Source: Dethiobacter sp.
Lineage (GTDB): Bacteria; Bacillota; Dethiobacteria; Dethiobacterales; Dethiobacteraceae
Reading direction: 5' to 3'
Assembly: GCA_018335875.1 (NCBI GenBank)
Contig: JAGXRN010000054.1
Location: forward strand, 1-64,000
Length of the DNA: 64,000 nt
Position 1 is the stretch's first letter, and each line of letters opens with the position of its first letter. The notes under the pieces are model-generated. The model was not told the DNA's origin, ran no database searches, and saw nothing but the letters and a program-made list of their open reading frames with translations. The translations under genes and the position numbers were made by a program. This document shows positions 17,329-25,228 of the stretch, piece after piece.

Positions 17329-17405
17329 AAAAATAAGTCTTACCTCTTAACTATTGATTAAGAGGAGGCTTATATATGCCCGTAATATAAAGGCTTATAA
17401 AGTGT

Positions 17406-17423
17406 CCACCACAATTTCACCAC
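17406..17423. repeat. inverted GTGGTG repeat left of the integrase gene
   Basis: Read on the minus strand this is GTGGTGAAATTGTGGTGG. It differs by only two bases in 18 from GTGGTGGAATTGTGGTGA at 18629-18646, just past the integrase gene, but lies in the opposite orientation. Such iterated short sites around an integrase gene are typical arm-type integrase or excisionase binding sites. The assignment is inference. Confidence 0.5.
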
Positions 17424-17441
17424 GAAAGGAGGGTAAAATTA

Positions 17442-18596
17442 ATGGGTAGCATTCGCAGGCAAGGCAAAGATTCTTGGGAAATACGCTGGTGTGCAAACGG
17501 CGAAAGAGGTAGGGAAACCATCAATGGCAAAAAAAGTAGTGCTAAAAACCGGCTTGCCGAAATTGAATACAAGATAGCTAATGGTACGTTTGTACCTCCT
17601 ACAAAAATAACCTTGGCTGAATTTCTGGAGAAACAATGGCTCGTTCACATTAAGCCTAATATTCGTCAAACTACGTATGACAGCTATGAAAGCACAATAC
17701 GAAACCACATTAACCCAACACTTGGCAAATTAACCTTAACTAAAATTAAACCATTGGATATTCAACAATTATTGACGGATAAACAGGGTGATGGCTCACG
17801 AGCTGACGGTGAGTCCGGCAAGCTTTCCCCCACTACGGTAAGGTATATCCGTAAAGTATTAAGAGCCGCATTAAACAAGGCTGTTAAATGGCGGATAATT
17901 GCATACAATGCGGCAATACAAACAGAAATAACAGAACAAACTGAACATGAACACAAAACTTGGAATATAAAGCAGATTTTTCAGTTTTTAGACCATACAA
18001 AAAATGATAGACTCTACCCTGTGTATTTGACGACCATTTTTACCGGAATGCGGCGCGGTGAAGTCTTGGGCCTTCGTTGGGGTGATATAGACCTGGAAAA
18101 AAGAACAGCCTTAATATCGCAGGCATTAATCCCAGTTAAGGGTAAACCAACTATTTCCAACGTTAAGACTAAAAACGGCCTCCGCAAAATACCGCTGTCT
18201 CCTTATCTGATAAAAGCATTAAAACATCATCTGACACTGATGAAAGCAGAACGGCGAGGGGAAAACAACATCACTGAATATCCTTCTCCTGATGATTTTG
18301 TTTTTACAAAGATTGAAGGCGGTTTCTATGACCCAAACTACGTAAGCAGACAGTTTAAAAAAACTATAGAAGCCGCTGGTTTATTAAAAATTTGTTTTCA
18401 TGAGCTTCGCCATTCACACGCTACGATACTTTATGCTCTAGGTGTGAATGACAGGCTTATCAGTGAACGGCTCGGCCATGCAGATGTGAAATTCACCATT
18501 AACACCTATACTCATTCTGAACCTGACCAGCAGGCTCAAGCTATCCTAAAATTTGATGAGCTTTTTGAGCAGCAAGTAAAAAAAGAAAGCATATAA
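17442..18596 (+). CDS. int: tyrosine site-specific recombinase (phage-type integrase)
   Basis: A 384-aa integrase of the Tn916/phage type. In order: an N-terminal arm-binding domain (about 1-60, starting MGSIRRQGKDSWEIRW), a SAM-like core-binding domain (about 65-165), and a catalytic domain (about 175-375). The catalytic residues are visible: Arg in TGMRRGEVLGLRW, Lys in VKTKNGLRKIP, H-x-x-R in HELRHSHAT, and the Tyr nucleophile in INTYTHSEP. A strong AAAGGAGGG precedes the ATG. The gene ends 118 bases from the 3' end of tRNA-Pro and points towards it, the usual arrangement for an element integrated into a tRNA 3' end. GTGGTG-type repeats lie on both sides. Confidence 0.93.
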   Translation: MGSIRRQGKDSWEIRWCANGERGRETINGKKSSAKNRLAEIEYKIANGTFVPPTKITLAEFLEKQWLVHIKPNIRQTTYDSYESTIRNHINPTLGKLTLTKIKPLDIQQLLTDKQGDGSRADGESGKLSPTTVRYIRKVLRAALNKAVKWRIIAYNAAIQTEITEQTEHEHKTWNIKQIFQFLDHTKNDRLYPVYLTTIFTGMRRGEVLGLRWGDIDLEKRTALISQALIPVKGKPTISNVKTKNGLRKIPLSPYLIKALKHHLTLMKAERRGENNITEYPSPDDFVFTKIEGGFYDPNYVSRQFKKTIEAAGLLKICFHELRHSHATILYALGVNDRLISERLGHADVKFTINTYTHSEPDQQAQAILKFDELFEQQVKKESI

Positions 18597-18610
18597 AATG
18601 GAGGTTCAAT

Positions 18611-18651
18611 GTGGTGAAACCAGTACATGTGGTGGAATTGTGGTGAAATTG
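18611..18651. repeat. three tandem GTGGTG(A/G)AA repeats right of the integrase gene
   Basis: Three direct copies: GTGGTGAAAC at 18611, GTGGTGGAATTG at 18629 and GTGGTGAAATTG at 18640. They lie between the integrase stop codon and tRNA-Pro and are inverted relative to the copy at 17406-17423. They are candidate arm-type recombinase sites. Confidence 0.55.
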
Positions 18652-18668
18652 CAGTTTTGGAAGGAAAT

Positions 18669-18702
18669 AAAAAAATCACCGGAGCTAATAACTCCCGTGA
18701 TT
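18669..18702 (-). terminator. terminator downstream of tRNA-Pro
   Basis: Read leftwards, AATCACGGGAG and CTCCGGTGATT form an 11-bp stem with one mismatch and a seven-base loop, followed directly by a run of seven T. It lies 11 bases after the tRNA 3' end, inside the integrated element if the tRNA is the attachment site. Confidence 0.75.
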
Positions 18703-18713
18703 ATTGGCTTTTA

Positions 18714-18790
18714 TGGTCGGAGCGACAGGATTTGAACCTGCGGCCTCTTGACCCCCAGTCAAGCGCGCTACCAAGCTGCGCCACGCCCCG
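18714..18790 (-). tRNA. tRNA-Pro (anticodon GGG), probable attachment site
   Basis: A 77-nt tRNA folds cleanly on the minus strand. The acceptor stem is CGGGGCG with CGCTCCG, the D-arm contains AGCTTGGTA, the anticodon stem is CTTGA with TCAAG around loop CTGGGGG (anticodon GGG, Pro), and the T-arm loop is TTCAAAT. The encoded CCA ends at 18714. Its 3' end faces the integrase gene, so it is the probable integration site. I found no second copy of the tRNA 3' end to the left within the window, so the other element boundary lies outside. Confidence 0.93.
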
Positions 18791-18882
18791 ACGCTATGTT
18801 ATTATACAATATGTCTGGTGCAATTTCAAGCGTAAATGCAGTAAGGAATTTATTTACATATCGCGGCAGGGTATACTGGTAC

Positions 18883-18908
18883 AAAGGCCCGTGCTAACAC
18901 GGGCCTTT
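18883..18908 (-). terminator. terminator of the porCDAB operon
   Basis: AAAGGCCCGTG, a four-base loop and CACGGGCCTTT form a perfect 11-bp stem eight bases after the porB stop codon on the minus strand. Confidence 0.85.
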
Positions 18909-18915
18909 AATATAG

Positions 18916-19848
18916 CTATTTCTCGCCGCAGCGCTCTAGCAGGCGCTCATACTGTTTGTCGATGAAGGCCTGAAGTTGATCAATGACCCCTTCGTTTTCG
19001 GGTTTGAAAAGGTGGCTGAAGCGGCCCTGCAGCTCAAGATATTCACGTATTGGTTTTTTGTTGCGGATTTTTTGAGTGAGGCGCCAGATACCGTCTTCTA
19101 CTTCGTAAAGAGGCCAGATGCATGTTTCTGTGGCAAGCTTGGTGATTTCGATTGTCTTTTCCATGGGATAGCGCCAGCCGCGCTGGCAGGGGGCGAGGAT
19201 ATTGATCAGTGTGGCGCCGTCTGTCTGAAAAGCTTTTTGCGCTTTGGTAAAAGTGTCGCGCCAGTTGTGGATGCCTGCTTGTGCCACGTAGGGGATGTTG
19301 TGGGCGGCGGCGATGGCTGTCAGGTCTTTGCGGTTTTCAGCTTTACCGGAGCTTTTTTCACCGTGGGGAGAGGTGGTAGTCCAGGTGCCCAGTTGGGTGG
19401 CACCTGAGCGTTGGATGCCGGTGTTCATATAGGCTTCGTTGTTGTAGCAGACATAGAGGGCGCGGTGGCCGCGCTCAAGCATGCCTGAAAGTGCCTGAAA
19501 ACCGATATCGTAGGTTCCGCCGTCTCCGGCGAAGACTACAAAGTAGGTGTCCTTGTTTATTTTACCCTGTTTTTTAAGGGCGCGGTATGCTGTTTCCGCG
19601 CCGCTGATGGTGGCGGCGGCATTTTCAAAGGCACTGTGGATAAAAGATACCCTCCAGGCATTATATGGGTAGATGGCTGTGGATACCGCCAGGCAGCTGG
19701 TTGCACCGCTGACTACAATGTGAGAGTTCTCAGGTGCAGCAAGAAGAATCTGCCGTACAGCTATTGAAGCGCCGCACCCTGGGCACAGTCGGTGCCCGCC
19801 GGCGAGGTGGTCGGTCTTCTTAACTATTTCGGACAATTTTATAGCCAT
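18916..19848 (-). CDS. porB: 2-oxoacid (pyruvate):ferredoxin oxidoreductase, beta subunit
   Basis: A 310-aa thiamine-diphosphate-binding subunit of a four-subunit 2-oxoacid:ferredoxin oxidoreductase. The N-terminal CPGCGAS supplies two Fe-S Cys residues. The TPP-Mg motif runs from GDGGTYDIGFQAL to the NN in CYNNEAYMNTG. The SHSAFENAAAT-like region (here FIHSAFENAAAT) matches PorB of anaerobes. Length is normal for the family. It is last in the order gamma-delta-alpha-beta and is followed by a terminator. The complex oxidatively decarboxylates a 2-oxoacid to acyl-CoA, CO2 and reduced ferredoxin. Pyruvate is the default substrate, but the link to the amino-acid cluster upstream leaves other 2-oxoacids possible. 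Confidence 0.93.
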   Translation of the reverse strand: MAIKLSEIVKKTDHLAGGHRLCPGCGASIAVRQILLAAPENSHIVVSGATSCLAVSTAIYPYNAWRVSFIHSAFENAAATISGAETAYRALKKQGKINKDTYFVVFAGDGGTYDIGFQALSGMLERGHRALYVCYNNEAYMNTGIQRSGATQLGTWTTTSPHGEKSSGKAENRKDLTAIAAAHNIPYVAQAGIHNWRDTFTKAQKAFQTDGATLINILAPCQRGWRYPMEKTIEITKLATETCIWPLYEVEDGIWRLTQKIRNKKPIREYLELQGRFSHLFKPENEGVIDQLQAFIDKQYERLLERCGEK

Positions 19849-19881
19849 TTATATCCCTCCGTTATAGTCTTCTGACGCGTC

Positions 19882-21048
19882 TTATTCGCGGACGCCAAGG
19901 TAAGTGACAAGATTGTTTGATTTAATTGAAGCAACAGCCTGCAGAATCAGGTCTACATTTAAGTCACGGCCGCCGAGGCCGTAGATAAAGTTCTGAATAA
20001 GCGGGCGTTTCTCTGCATCATAAAAAGATGAGCGTGTTTCTACAAAAACAGGGCCGCCGAGTTCTCCGGCCAGAGTATCGGAGCGGTCAAATACTGCCAC
20101 TGTGCTGACATGGGAGAGGGCCGCTGCCAGTTCTTTTGACGGGAATGGCCTGTACATACGCAGTTTTAACAGCCCGGCACGGACGCCTTTTGCACGCAGT
20201 TCATCCACAGCGGCCTTCATGGTGCCGGCTGCCGAACCCAGGGCAATCAGGGCCAGATCGGCATCATCCATTTTGTATGTCTCAAAGAAACTGTAAGGGC
20301 GGCCTGAGATGCGGCCGTATTCTTCGCCAATTTGTTTAATTGCGGCAGGTGCGTTTTTCATTCCTTCGGCCTGGGCACGTTTGACCTCAAAGTAATAGCC
20401 GTGAAGGCCGTCAAAAGAACCCCAGGAAGTCGGGTTCTGGTCGTCTAAAAGCGAGTTCTCAAGCTTGTGTGTGCCGATGAATTTGCCTGCAGCTTCGTCG
20501 TCTATTAAATCCAGCCTGTCAATAGAATGGCTGATGATAAAGCCGTCCATCATAACCATTACCGGCAGCAGTACATCTTTGTGTTCAGCGATGCGGATAG
20601 CCTGTAGTATATTGTCATAAGCTTCCTGGGCATTTTCTGAATAAAGCTGAATCCAGCCGGAGTCCCTTGCTCCCATGCTGTCGCTGTGGTCGCAGTGTAT
20701 ATTTACAGGCGAGGAAAGAGTACGATTGACGTTTGTCATAACTATCGGCAGCCGTAAACCAGAGGCGATATAGAGTATTTCCCACATCAGGGCCAGACCC
20801 TGTGATGAGGTGGCTGTCATTACCCGGGCTCCGGAAGCAGCAGCACCTATGGCAGCGCTCATGGCGCTGTGTTCACTTTCAACATTTATCATTTCAGTAT
20901 TAACCGCGCCGTCAGCCACCATCTGAGAAAATGTCTCTACGATGGATGTCTGAGGTGTAATGGGGTACGCGGGTACTACGTCGGGGTTAATCTGACGCAT
21001 AGCTTCAGCTACAGCATCAGTCCCGACCAGAGCAACTGTCCTTTGCAT
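19882..21048 (-). CDS. porA: 2-oxoacid (pyruvate):ferredoxin oxidoreductase, alpha subunit
   Basis: A 388-aa subunit with the pyrimidine-binding TPP domain (residues about 5-230; AYPITPQTSIVE, VESEHSAMSAAIGAAASGAR, TATSSQGLALMWE) and the transketolase C-terminal-like domain (about 260-365). These are the standard PorA signatures, including the Glu in VESEH that activates TPP. GGAGAG lies ahead of the ATG, and the gaps to porD (22 bases) and porB (33 bases) are short, as in an operon. It works with porB, porC and porD in the cytoplasm. Substrate specificity cannot be read with certainty; overall it is closest in style to pyruvate enzymes. Confidence 0.93.
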   Translation of the reverse strand: MQRTVALVGTDAVAEAMRQINPDVVPAYPITPQTSIVETFSQMVADGAVNTEMINVESEHSAMSAAIGAAASGARVMTATSSQGLALMWEILYIASGLRLPIVMTNVNRTLSSPVNIHCDHSDSMGARDSGWIQLYSENAQEAYDNILQAIRIAEHKDVLLPVMVMMDGFIISHSIDRLDLIDDEAAGKFIGTHKLENSLLDDQNPTSWGSFDGLHGYYFEVKRAQAEGMKNAPAAIKQIGEEYGRISGRPYSFFETYKMDDADLALIALGSAAGTMKAAVDELRAKGVRAGLLKLRMYRPFPSKELAAALSHVSTVAVFDRSDTLAGELGGPVFVETRSSFYDAEKRPLIQNFIYGLGGRDLNVDLILQAVASIKSNNLVTYLGVRE

Positions 21049-21070
21049 TTTTTACTCTCCTCCCGCCATC

Positions 21071-21436
21071 TCAGGCACTTTTTTCTTCTTTTGGTTTTTC
21101 TTCGGGTAAAAGACACTTCTCAAGGCCCAGCGCCTCAGCCTCATTCATCATGTGTATCGCTTTGGGCGGGCATACTTCTGCGCAGATGCCGCACCCTTTA
21201 CAGTGCTGCAGGTTAAACCCGGCCATCTTTTCGCCGTCGATAACAATGGATGTATCCGGGCAAAAGATAAAGCAGATAAAGCAGTGGACACACTTATCCA
21301 GGTTGAGTATCGGCCTGATTGAACGCCAGCCGCCGGTGGCATAGCCGTCCGTGGTGGCTGCTTCCGGAATTACAGACCCAATCGGGTGCTCCTGCCAGCC
21401 CCATTCTTTTATTTTGCTGATATCCCATTTACTCAC
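21071..21436 (-). CDS. porD: 2-oxoacid:ferredoxin oxidoreductase, delta (2x4Fe-4S) subunit
   Basis: A 121-aa ferredoxin-like electron-transfer subunit. Two 4Fe-4S motifs are present, CVHCFICFIFCP (about residues 50-61) and CKGCGICAEVCP (about 79-90). An N-terminal extension (WGWQEHPIGSVIPE) is typical of PorD. Translation starts at GTG eight bases after GGAGG and overlaps the end of porC by eight bases. A charged Lys/Glu-rich tail follows the second cluster. It passes electrons from the TPP centre to soluble ferredoxin. Confidence 0.92.
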   Translation of the reverse strand: MSKWDISKIKEWGWQEHPIGSVIPEAATTDGYATGGWRSIRPILNLDKCVHCFICFIFCPDTSIVIDGEKMAGFNLQHCKGCGICAEVCPPKAIHMMNEAEALGLEKCLLPEEKPKEEKSA

Positions 21437-22007
21437 CTATCTGCACCTCCTCAAAGGCTGTCTTTAGTGCTTCCAGGTTGCCCCTGACAACTTTATCCGA
21501 AAACTTGTGTCCAAAGGATTCCTGAATAAATTCCAGGGCTTCTTCCTCCGTAAGCAATCCGCTTACTTTAAGGAGAGAACCCAGCATTGGTATATTGGGC
21601 ATGGAGCGGCCCAATTTCTCCATGGATATCCTGGTCGCATCTACTGTGGCTACTTTGTAGCCGTACAAACCGTATTTCTCGGTGACAGTAGCGGGGCATT
21701 CCCCTGTATTGATGATAATGCTGCCGGCTTCAATCAGGCCGGCTTTAAAGTCTACTACATCACACAGAGAAGGATCCACAACAACAACCAGTTGTGGCGA
21801 CGTTACACCGCAATACATGTGGATGGGTTCATCACTCAGACGATTAAAACACTGGATTGGCGCCCCCATCCTTTCAGGGCCGTACTCAGGAAAAGCCTGG
21901 AAATACAAACCTTTACTCAGGGCCATCTCAGCCAATACTTTGGCTGCGGTAACTGCACCCTGCCCCCCTCTGGCATGCCAACGAATTTCAGTGATATTTT
22001 TGCCCAT
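21429..22007 (-). CDS. porC: 2-oxoacid:ferredoxin oxidoreductase, gamma subunit
   Basis: A 192-aa gamma subunit, first gene of the por operon. The start TEIRWHARGGQGAVTAAKVLAE is the family hallmark (CoA-proximal domain), followed by FPEYGPERMGAPIQCFNRL. The ATG at 22007 has GGGGAG six bases before it; a longer frame from 22025 includes that site and is rejected. The operon leader between this gene and the KamB-like gene is 114 bases and contains the 14-mer TCATTGATGAGTAT, which is repeated exactly upstream of the PLP-enzyme gene about 8.5 kb away. Confidence 0.92.
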   Translation of the reverse strand: MGKNITEIRWHARGGQGAVTAAKVLAEMALSKGLYFQAFPEYGPERMGAPIQCFNRLSDEPIHMYCGVTSPQLVVVVDPSLCDVVDFKAGLIEAGSIIINTGECPATVTEKYGLYGYKVATVDATRISMEKLGRSMPNIPMLGSLLKVSGLLTEEEALEFIQESFGHKFSDKVVRGNLEALKTAFEEVQIGE

Positions 22008-22044
22008 ACTTGGCTCCCCTTTCACTAGACTCAGGTTGCTCTTC

Positions 22045-22058
22045 TCATTGATGAGTAT
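22045..22058. promoter_or_regulatory. candidate operator, copy 1 (upstream of porC)
   Basis: TCATTGATGAGTAT lies 38 bases before the porC start. It contains the short inverted repeat TCAT-TG-ATGA. An identical 14-mer in the same orientation occurs at 30582-30595 upstream of the PLP-enzyme gene. The FCD-domain regulator encoded nearby is the obvious candidate to bind both, but that is inference. Confidence 0.5.
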
Positions 22059-22121
22059 TGCTTTCCCGCATTTTTTCTTTCTTGATGCCTGCCTGTAATT
22101 CCTTCTTCACAATAAAAGACA

Positions 22122-23147
22122 TTAACCACTACAATTGATAAGCGAGTTTATTATGCCGGCTAATTTTTCTCCTCCCTGGCGCACTATGTCTACTACAGGA
22201 ACTGTCAGTCCGGAGTTAAAGGCCTGCCAAAGGTTGTCGGCATGAAGCATAGCGCTGCCGTAGTGTCCGTTAACCTTGTTGTAGTGCGGATAAAACGGAT
22301 TAACTGTGACGGCAAGGAGCGGGAGAGGGGAATGCACCCCAACTCTGCCTCCTTTTTTATTATAATGCAAGAGCTTTGCCGCCATTTTTTCCAAATCTCC
22401 GCACAGGAGCAGTTTGACAGGATCATGAAACACCAGCCCTGGCAGGGGAGAAAAAAGCTCAAGGCTTTCTGCAATCGGCAAGAAAGGCTTAATATCAACT
22501 ACTCCTGAGAATTCTACTGTCTTATAGATGAAGCCTCCGGCACCCGGCCACAGACCGGTATCACTTTCAACAAGAAGAGACGGGAGGCTAAAAACCGGCT
22601 CTACAGCAGGCAAAACGGGCAATGACAAAAGGTATTCAATGGCCAGAGCCTCCTGTAACAGCTGTGTGGGGCATGTATTACGGGAGGCCCCGGTGGCAAT
22701 GATCAGGCCGTCGGCTGCGCTCATAGGCGCCAGGCGGCCCAAAGCGCCATCAACGAGCAGCAATTTAAGGTTGTACTTTTTAAGGCGGCTGATAATATCC
22801 CTCAGTGCATTCTCACTGTTTGGGCCGGCTAGCACAACAAGGCCGCCGCGCAAAACTCTGCCGATCACCAGTCTGCCAAGCGGTGTACTGATGTCTGTCA
22901 TTTCCAGTTTCTGCAGAGACGCGCTCCCTGCCGGCAAACAGTTCTCAGCTGTTACTACCAGTGCGCCTTCAGGGATATGCAGTCTTGGTTTTGGCAGTCC
23001 CGTGACATTGTCAATTGCTTCGCCATCATAACCGATACTGGTGATGCCAAGCATTGCCGGATCCGGTATACTGTTAATCAAAGATATTGTGGTCGTTGTT
23101 TTGCCTGTGTTTTTGGCCGTGCCGGCAACACCAAGAATCCTCATCAT
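22122..23147 (-). CDS. KamB-like P-loop reactivase of a B12-dependent aminomutase
   Basis: A 341-aa P-loop protein. The Walker A is GTAKNTGKT (residues 9-17). From there to about residue 185 it follows, as I recall it, the KamB pattern of lysine 5,6-aminomutase reactivase: SIGYDGE, VTGLPKPRL, a STPLG-x-L-x-IGRVL block, and VDGALGR before a GLIIATGA strand. KamB helps replace inactivated adenosylcobalamin in the aminomutase. The C-terminal 150 residues extend beyond that core. The ATG overlaps the stop of the cobalamin-domain gene (TAATG), so the two are coupled in translation. No KamC gene is present here. The P-loop is certain; the reactivase role rests on family and context. Confidence 0.72.
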   Translation of the reverse strand: MMRILGVAGTAKNTGKTTTTISLINSIPDPAMLGITSIGYDGEAIDNVTGLPKPRLHIPEGALVVTAENCLPAGSASLQKLEMTDISTPLGRLVIGRVLRGGLVVLAGPNSENALRDIISRLKKYNLKLLLVDGALGRLAPMSAADGLIIATGASRNTCPTQLLQEALAIEYLLSLPVLPAVEPVFSLPSLLVESDTGLWPGAGGFIYKTVEFSGVVDIKPFLPIAESLELFSPLPGLVFHDPVKLLLCGDLEKMAAKLLHYNKKGGRVGVHSPLPLLAVTVNPFYPHYNKVNGHYGSAMLHADNLWQAFNSGLTVPVVDIVRQGGEKLAGIINSLINCSG

Positions 23148-24964
23148 TAAACCCTGTAGACGGTTCCGGCCCCGGCCCTGCCCGGGTAGGCGCCTTCTTC
23201 ACGGCTGCCCAGCACACCTTGCTGCAGTGCCTGCGCAAAATCACCCACTTCTAGTACCTGGCGTAAAACCTGTTCAATACCTGCCTCCAGGTGCTCCGCC
23301 CACTGGCGTGCACTGGCTGTAGGTTCAATGGTTGCTGTTCCCAGAAACCTGAATGCTTCTTTAACTGCCTTCAGTGTGTCTATTCTTGAAGCAGCTGCAA
23401 TTGGCCCTCCTGAATATGCTTCATCTGAAGACGCAATGGAAATCGCCTCCACGCCCAGGGAGGCGGCCAATGCGGCATGCAGTCCGGTCGAGACGGATGA
23501 TTGTACCCGCTCTTCCGTCTGCGTGAGAAAGCCAATGGGCGCACCGGCCCAGATGGGCGCATTGATAATATTTCTGAGAGCCAAAATCTTCGCCACGTTA
23601 AAGTCAATATAATTATCACTCATGTTCCCATTAATCATAACCTCGGGTGAGTAACAAAAGAGCGGCTGTAATATGGGCATGGCGCCAAGGGCAAGTGACA
23701 GGTTAGAAACTATAAGCATGCCCGCAAACGCTTTGTATGCAGGTACTCCGGATAGTTCTTCGTTGGTTACCACATCAAACGGCATACCATATTGGGCGGC
23801 AAATTTAATTGCCTGCACACCATCCACGATCATTCTTTCCGGGTCTGTGCCCGCGCCAAGACAGCCGTAGGCAATATTAATTTTAGTAAGGTCTGCCCCC
23901 GCATTGCCTGCCAGCAGTACTGTTTCTGCAGTGTTCACTCCCCGGTGTGCACGTACCTGCCAGAGAGTCGATTCCTGCAGCGACTCTTTTATACACTTTA
24001 GGTTTTCAGGCGTTATAACCGACCCATCTTCGTGGTGGGTCAGATACCCCTCCAAAAATCCTTCGCTGCGCGCTCCCCAGGATGGATCGAAATGCACCAC
24101 GCCGTCGGCACCCCAGGCTTCGGAGGCTTTTATATGCGCTATATCCATAGATGGGCAACCCGTCCCGTATTGTACAAATACGCCCGGTTTCTGGCGGGTG
24201 TGGCGGATGTTCTCCGGATTCATGCGGGACCTGGTTTGCTCTACATACCGGCTGATGGCAGCCAGCTCTTCTATTCCAAGCTTTCTTGTCTGAGGATGAA
24301 GGCATCCTGACGTATAGTATTTACTGACTATATCATCACAGAGGCTGGCATATTCTTTTTTGTGGCAGGCAGTACTTTCGCCCTGGCTTTCGTCTGTGAG
24401 GATCTGGCGGCGCAGCAGCGCCCGCTGCACGCCCGGACTAGTCCTCTCCTTTGACCAGTCCAGGATCTGTGCGGTAATCTGGTCAAGCAGTCCCTTGATA
24501 GGCCTGTTCTTAAATTCATACCGGTAATCACCAATCAGATTGTAGCGGTTGTGTTTGTTCATGCAGCGTGCAGGTATATATTCCCTGCCCTCGACAAAGG
24601 CCACCGTTTCTTCCACGGTGGTGCCGGGACCAAAGCCGCCGTCAAACCCCAGTTCAGCGGCCAGTTCAGGCCTGATAGCCATTCCACCCACGGCAATTTT
24701 AACCCTCTCGCGCAATCCGGCAGCATCCAGCAGGTCGACAAATCTGGCCAGCACTTCTTCCACTCCATACCCAAGTGTCCGGCTGATTAGTACTGTATCT
24801 GCCTGGTGCTCCATAATACCGCGTATTATCTCCTGCGGAGAATAATCAGGAGGGTAGAGCCAGGTAATATGCCCTGCTTCTTCCAATCCGCGGCGAATCA
24901 TCTTCAGGCCAATGTCGTGCACCGGATCCATCGGTGCCAGCACAACCTTTTTTATAATGCTCAT
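23147..24964 (-). CDS. cobalamin-binding/TIM-barrel mutase of unknown substrate (KamDE/OraE-related)
   Basis: A roughly 605-aa cytoplasmic protein. Residues 1-140 form a B12-binding Rossmann domain: a PVHDIG loop with His16 as the likely cobalt ligand, then VLISRTLG, VGGMAIRPE and a GFGPG turn near the end, which resembles KamE/OraE. Residues about 215-560 look like the TIM barrel of class III aminomutases or glutamate mutase (VQYGTGCPSMDIAHIK, VRAHRGVNTAET). In OraE the B12 domain is C-terminal, so the order is reversed. The loop reads D-P-V-H where the family has D-x-H, and the insert carrying the PLP-binding Lys in KamE is absent. The start is chosen at ATG 24964 after AAAGGAGG; it overlaps the upstream stop. 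Chemistry and substrate are unknown. Confidence 0.7.
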   Translation of the reverse strand: MSIIKKVVLAPMDPVHDIGLKMIRRGLEEAGHITWLYPPDYSPQEIIRGIMEHQADTVLISRTLGYGVEEVLARFVDLLDAAGLRERVKIAVGGMAIRPELAAELGFDGGFGPGTTVEETVAFVEGREYIPARCMNKHNRYNLIGDYRYEFKNRPIKGLLDQITAQILDWSKERTSPGVQRALLRRQILTDESQGESTACHKKEYASLCDDIVSKYYTSGCLHPQTRKLGIEELAAISRYVEQTRSRMNPENIRHTRQKPGVFVQYGTGCPSMDIAHIKASEAWGADGVVHFDPSWGARSEGFLEGYLTHHEDGSVITPENLKCIKESLQESTLWQVRAHRGVNTAETVLLAGNAGADLTKINIAYGCLGAGTDPERMIVDGVQAIKFAAQYGMPFDVVTNEELSGVPAYKAFAGMLIVSNLSLALGAMPILQPLFCYSPEVMINGNMSDNYIDFNVAKILALRNIINAPIWAGAPIGFLTQTEERVQSSVSTGLHAALAASLGVEAISIASSDEAYSGGPIAAASRIDTLKAVKEAFRFLGTATIEPTASARQWAEHLEAGIEQVLRQVLEVGDFAQALQQGVLGSREEGAYPGRAGAGTVYRV

Positions 24965-25194
24965 TGCTGTGCCTCCTTTAGCCAACCGTACATATCCCCT
25001 GCCCGGAATACATACCCCCGCGCTCTTACTCTGGCTCCCGGCCCGAGGTGCTTGCAGTAGACCACGTCGATGTCCCTTAAGCCCATATCAGTCATAATCT
25101 GTCGTATAGTTCTAATTGCTTCATCCTCGTCCTTAGCGACGATGAATGTTTCAATATCCAGGGCATCCATAACTTTGTCCAGCCCGTTGGCCAT
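24961..25194 (-). CDS. 77-aa subunit, possibly a detached KamE N-terminal-like domain
   Basis: A 77-aa alpha/beta protein: a helix (EDEAIRTIRQIMTDMGL), a strand (IDVVYC), then KHLGPGARVRARGYV (residues 48-62). The helix-strand-(K)xLGPG order is like the N-terminal dimerisation domain of KamE as I remember it, which would make this a free-standing piece of the same enzyme. The ATG at 25194 lies seven bases after GGAGG; the longer frame is rejected. Its stop overlaps the start of the mutase gene (ATGA), so the two are translationally coupled, as expected for two subunits of one complex. The homology is tentative. Confidence 0.55.
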   Translation of the reverse strand: MANGLDKVMDALDIETFIVAKDEDEAIRTIRQIMTDMGLRDIDVVYCKHLGPGARVRARGYVFRAGDMYGWLKEAQQ

Positions 25195-25228
25195 CTTGCT
25201 GCCTCCTCCCGGAAAGGCTATGTTATTT

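Noticed and set aside
18627-18965. 112-codon frame across tRNA-Pro and the integrase repeats
   Set aside because: It reads through a tRNA, a terminator and recombinase-site repeats, so it is not a real gene.
19105-19407. Long antisense frames over porA, porB, ilvB and the E2 gene
   Set aside because: GC-rich coding DNA often leaves open frames on the other strand; none has a start signal or a recognisable domain.
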